Below are positions 61,736 to 64,000 of a DNA stretch of 64,000 nt, piece by piece (position 1 is the stretch's first letter; each line of letters opens with the position of its first letter). The stretch lies in NCBI RefSeq assembly GCF_037976325.1, contig NZ_CP150265.1:5779001-5843000 (forward strand), given 5' to 3'. The notes beneath the pieces are model-generated. The model worked only from the letters and a program-made list of their open reading frames with translations. It had not been told where the DNA came from and made no database searches. The stretch comes from Paenibacillus sp. FSL K6-3182. GTDB lineage: Bacteria > Bacillota > Bacilli > Paenibacillales > Paenibacillaceae. The position numbers were made by a program, and so were the translations under genes.

Positions 61736-62755
61736 TTAGTTTACGCTAATGAATTTGCCTGTTGCTTGTGACTCAAATGCACACAAGATAACTTTCAAAG
61801 AAGCACGGCCATCTTCACCGCTTACAGCAGGTGTTGTGTTCGTAAGAATGCTTTCCAAGAAAGCATTGACTACGCCGCTTGTCTCTTGCTTATCGTTAGT
61901 CGAGATTGCGCCTACTTTATGCTTCTCAACTGTGCCGTTGCGCAGCTCCACGATTACTTGATCGTCAGGATGCGTACCGATTTTCATAACGCCGTTCTCG
62001 CACCACAAAATAGTGCTGTTGTCCTCACCCTTATAGTAAGTCCAGCTTGCTACAAGCGTGCCGATTGCACCGCTCTTCATACGAAGCAAGCATGATGCGT
62101 TATCATCAACATCGGTATCCTTATCAAGCGTGCCAACAAATCCAGCTACTTCTGAAACTTCGTCGTCAAGCATCCAGCGAATAAGATCGGATTTATGAAC
62201 GCCAAGATCGCCCATTGCGCCCATAATAGCTTCTGGCTTACGGAAGAACCAGCTTTCTGCGCCATCGATGCTCCAGCCATCTGGACCAGGGTGACCAAAT
62301 GATGTGCGGAATGTAAGTACTTTGCCTAGAATGCCGGATTGCAACACTTGCTTCGCTTTAACATGCGGCGGCATGAAGCGTTGGTTATGACCAACCATCA
62401 AGTGAACGCCGTTTTTCTTAGCTGCTTCAATCATCGCTTCCGCTTCTTCATCTGTTACAGCCATTGGTTTCTCAACTAGAACATGAGCGCCCGCATTAGC
62501 TGCAGTAATTGACATTGAAGCATGCAATGCATTTGGCGTACATACGCTTACTGCATCAGGTTTGATTTCTGCAAGCATCGTTTCGAAATCAGCAAACGCT
62601 TTGCCGCCATGCAAATTTGCATAGTGTTCTGCGCGCTCGATAATTGGATCTACGAATGCAACAAGCTCAACATTCTCATGAGCTGCATATTCCGGGATAT
62701 GACGGTATTTCGAAATCGATCCGCAACCTATAACTGCTACACGTACTTTAGACAT
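61736..62755 (-). CDS. Gfo/Idh/MocA-family oxidoreductase
   Basis: A 339-residue NAD(P)-dependent dehydrogenase of the Gfo/Idh/MocA family. The Rossmann motif is VAVIGCGSIS near 5, the conserved VEKPMAVT with catalytic Lys is near 93, and GDLGVHKSDLIRWML near 183 holds the typical His. It probably oxidises or reduces a sugar or cyclitol. An adjacent TIM-barrel isomerase gene 34 bases upstream suggests a two-step inositol-like or ketosugar pathway. GGGGAAAA precedes the ATG. Confidence 0.93.
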   Translation of the reverse strand: MSKVRVAVIGCGSISKYRHIPEYAAHENVELVAFVDPIIERAEHYANLHGGKAFADFETMLAEIKPDAVSVCTPNALHASMSITAANAGAHVLVEKPMAVTDEEAEAMIEAAKKNGVHLMVGHNQRFMPPHVKAKQVLQSGILGKVLTFRTSFGHPGPDGWSIDGAESWFFRKPEAIMGAMGDLGVHKSDLIRWMLDDEVSEVAGFVGTLDKDTDVDDNASCLLRMKSGAIGTLVASWTYYKGEDNSTILWCENGVMKIGTHPDDQVIVELRNGTVEKHKVGAISTNDKQETSGVVNAFLESILTNTTPAVSGEDGRASLKVILCAFESQATGKFISVN

Positions 62756-62789
62756 GAATATTTTCCCCTATCTATGATTAATTAGATTA

Positions 62790-63560
62790 TTATTTGTTCA
62801 AAAAATTTGTTTTCAACCATTCCATGCTTTCTGCAACAGCTTCAATCGGAGGATTCGCACAAGTGTCCTGCTCAACAATAATCCATTCTACAGATGCTTT
62901 CGAGGCAGCATCAATAATAGGAAGAAGCGGCAAATCGCCACGTCCAAGCTCTACTGTATCGATTTGTTGGCCCTTCTCACCAGCGCGGAAGTCCTTCAAA
63001 TGAAGAAGCGGCAGACGTCCTGCGTATTTTGCAATGTAAGCAAGCGGGTCAACACCGGAGTATTGTACCCAACCGATATCCATTTCAACTTGTAGATATT
63101 GCGGATCAATCCGCTCATACAATGCGTCAAATACGATTTGGCCGTCGATTTCAACTTCAAATTCAAATTCATGGTTGTGATAAGCAAAAGAAATGCCTGC
63201 TTCACGGAAACGCTTACCATACTCTTCAAATTTTACGAGATGTCCGCGCCATGCTTCTGTATCACGAGCATCTACCGGCAACCAAGGACAAATGGCATAT
63301 TTAGCTCCAATGGTTTGAAGATAAGCAATTTCCTCATCAAGATTGCCTTCAAGCAGATGCAAGCCAACGTGGCTGCCGATTGCTTTCAGATTCAATTCTT
63401 GAAGCAGATCGCGCATGTCTTCAGCTTTGATATCACCGTATCCTGCAAATTCTACGCCCTCATAGCCCATTGCTGCAACCTTGCGAAGCGTGCCTTCAAA
63501 ATCTTGTGCGGTAGCGTCTCTTAACGTGTACAATTGCAAACCAATATTCATTCGTGACAT
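62790..63560 (-). CDS. Sugar phosphate isomerase/epimerase (AP endonuclease 2 fold)
   Basis: A 256-residue TIM-barrel enzyme of the IolE/IolI-like family. Conserved segments are GLQLYTLRD at the start, GYEGVEFAGYG, YHNHEFEFE with metal-binding residues near 145, VEMDIGWVQYSG, LLHLKDFRAG and WIIVEQDTC, giving the His/Glu/Asp metal set. It probably epimerises or isomerises a keto-sugar or inosose. It is first in an operon with the Gfo/Idh dehydrogenase gene. An ATG three codons later (63551) is also possible. Confidence 0.9.
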   Translation of the reverse strand: MSRMNIGLQLYTLRDATAQDFEGTLRKVAAMGYEGVEFAGYGDIKAEDMRDLLQELNLKAIGSHVGLHLLEGNLDEEIAYLQTIGAKYAICPWLPVDARDTEAWRGHLVKFEEYGKRFREAGISFAYHNHEFEFEVEIDGQIVFDALYERIDPQYLQVEMDIGWVQYSGVDPLAYIAKYAGRLPLLHLKDFRAGEKGQQIDTVELGRGDLPLLPIIDAASKASVEWIIVEQDTCANPPIEAVAESMEWLKTNFLNK

Positions 63561-63706
63561 GTGAGCTGCACTCCCTTATATTTATTATTTGATGTATTTG
63601 ATTTTGTTTTCTGATCTTTATTATATCGACAGTCCTATGCGAAAACCAGTTGTATTATTAGTCTTTTCTTATGCGATTTTGGTCAATGCTCGTACAATGG
63701 CACTAT

Positions 63707-63755
63707 AAAAGGGGCAGCTTCGGCCTAGCCTGCATACGGCTGTGACGAAGCTGCC
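63707..63755 (-). terminator. Terminator of the truncated right-edge gene
   Basis: GGCAGCTTCG pairs with CGAAGCTGCC around an inner CAGCCG/CGGCCT-like stem, followed by CCTTTTATAG on the minus strand. Confidence 0.7.
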
Positions 63756-63765
63756 TCTTAATTGT

Positions 63766-64000
63766 TTAGATATGAATAGTAAACGCCAGCTGCTTCGAGC
63801 CAGCTGCAATGTGCAGAACTGTATCCTTCACATCAGCTTTTACCCCTTCGACTGAACGAATTGGACCTAGCCCTTTCAGTTCCAACGAGAATGCTTTGCC
63901 GCTGCCCTCTAATTGAACAGTGATCGCCTCGCCTTGGCGTGTTGCCGAGATCGTCAATTCTGTATCGCCTTTGGTATTGCGCACAGCCGTTGCAGCTGTT
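63766..64000 (-). CDS. C-terminal part of a protein cut by the window edge
   Basis: The frame runs open through the right edge and ends at 63766, giving about 77 residues. They form a beta-rich segment (GDTELTISATRQGEAITVQLEGSG, VKDTVLHIAAGSKQLAFTIHI) like the C-terminal all-beta domain of many glycoside hydrolases. A GTG at 63984 is in frame but has no ribosome site, so this is not a complete gene. The enzyme type cannot be determined here. Confidence 0.65.
   Translation of the reverse strand, partial: TAATAVRNTKGDTELTISATRQGEAITVQLEGSGKAFSLELKGLGPIRSVEGVKADVKDTVLHIAAGSKQLAFTIHI

Overview
The window looks like chromosome of a spore-forming, Gram-positive Bacillales bacterium, most likely Paenibacillus or a close relative. 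This rests on strong Shine-Dalgarno sites (AGGAGG type), many GTG and TTG starts, intrinsic terminators after most genes, a tRNA-Trp T-box, spore genes (cwlJ, gerQ, an alpha/beta SASP, a YjcZ-type peptide), YesMN and BceRSAB type systems, and several gene sets with the order or content of Bacillus yut genes. I see no phage, insertion sequence, CRISPR array, rRNA or tRNA gene.

Layout: 0-5 kb holds a sugar-type solute-binding lipoprotein and a YesM/YesN-like two-component pair whose regulator carries a one-base frameshift. 5-7 kb holds a quinone-reductase-like flavoprotein, an FG-GAP-like protein and a short collagen-like protein. 7-12 kb is a BceRSAB-type antimicrobial-peptide sensing and detoxification operon with a matching operator. 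12-14.6 kb holds a LuxR-type regulator, a PAS kinase and a GAF protein arranged like nreABC, with an NreC-like palindrome and an unassigned structured RNA upstream. 15-18.6 kb collects Fe-S and menaquinone-linked functions (HesB/IscA, MqnE, NDH-2-like dehydrogenase, YuzB, NifU C-domain). 18.7-21.8 kb has an SDR, a HEPN protein, ctaA and a thioredoxin. 21.8-27 kb is a cell-envelope cluster: response regulator, kinase with a duplicated membrane module, deacetylase with stalk-like arms, stalk-domain lipoprotein.

27-34 kb has two closely paralogous orphan solute-binding lipoproteins around a lipid-linked flippase, a ThuA protein, a DUF456 protein and a HAD phosphatase. 34-38 kb is an mntABCD-type metal importer with tandem MntR-like boxes. 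38-42 kb holds a class B penicillin-binding protein, a membrane transglutaminase and an MFS permease. 43-45.3 kb has a YjcZ peptide, a mini-TOPRIM protein, and sco plus ctaB. 45.5-48.7 kb has cwlJ-gerQ, a YfhP-like membrane protein, a SASP and DUF5325. 48.7-52 kb has T-box-controlled trpS and, divergently, a YraQ/TIGR03943 pair behind a Zur-like box. 53-57 kb has a chemoreceptor, a Fur-box-linked FhuF-like protein, a fumarylacetoacetase-family protein and a deacetylase. 57-60 kb holds secreted wall proteins (LysM-3D, CAP with a 30-bp minisatellite, amidase). 59.8-61.5 kb is a PadR/DUF1700/DUF4097 operon. The right edge has a TIM-barrel isomerase plus Gfo/Idh oxidoreductase operon and a truncated gene.

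Together the genes describe envelope-stress sensing, spore formation and germination, aerobic respiration (heme A, Cu assembly, menaquinone, NDH-2) and metal homeostasis. The most unusual material is non-coding: a roughly 260-nt RNA with paired ends and its own terminator, a structured leader before the CAP gene, and several operator-like palindromes placed upstream of the genes one would predict them to control.
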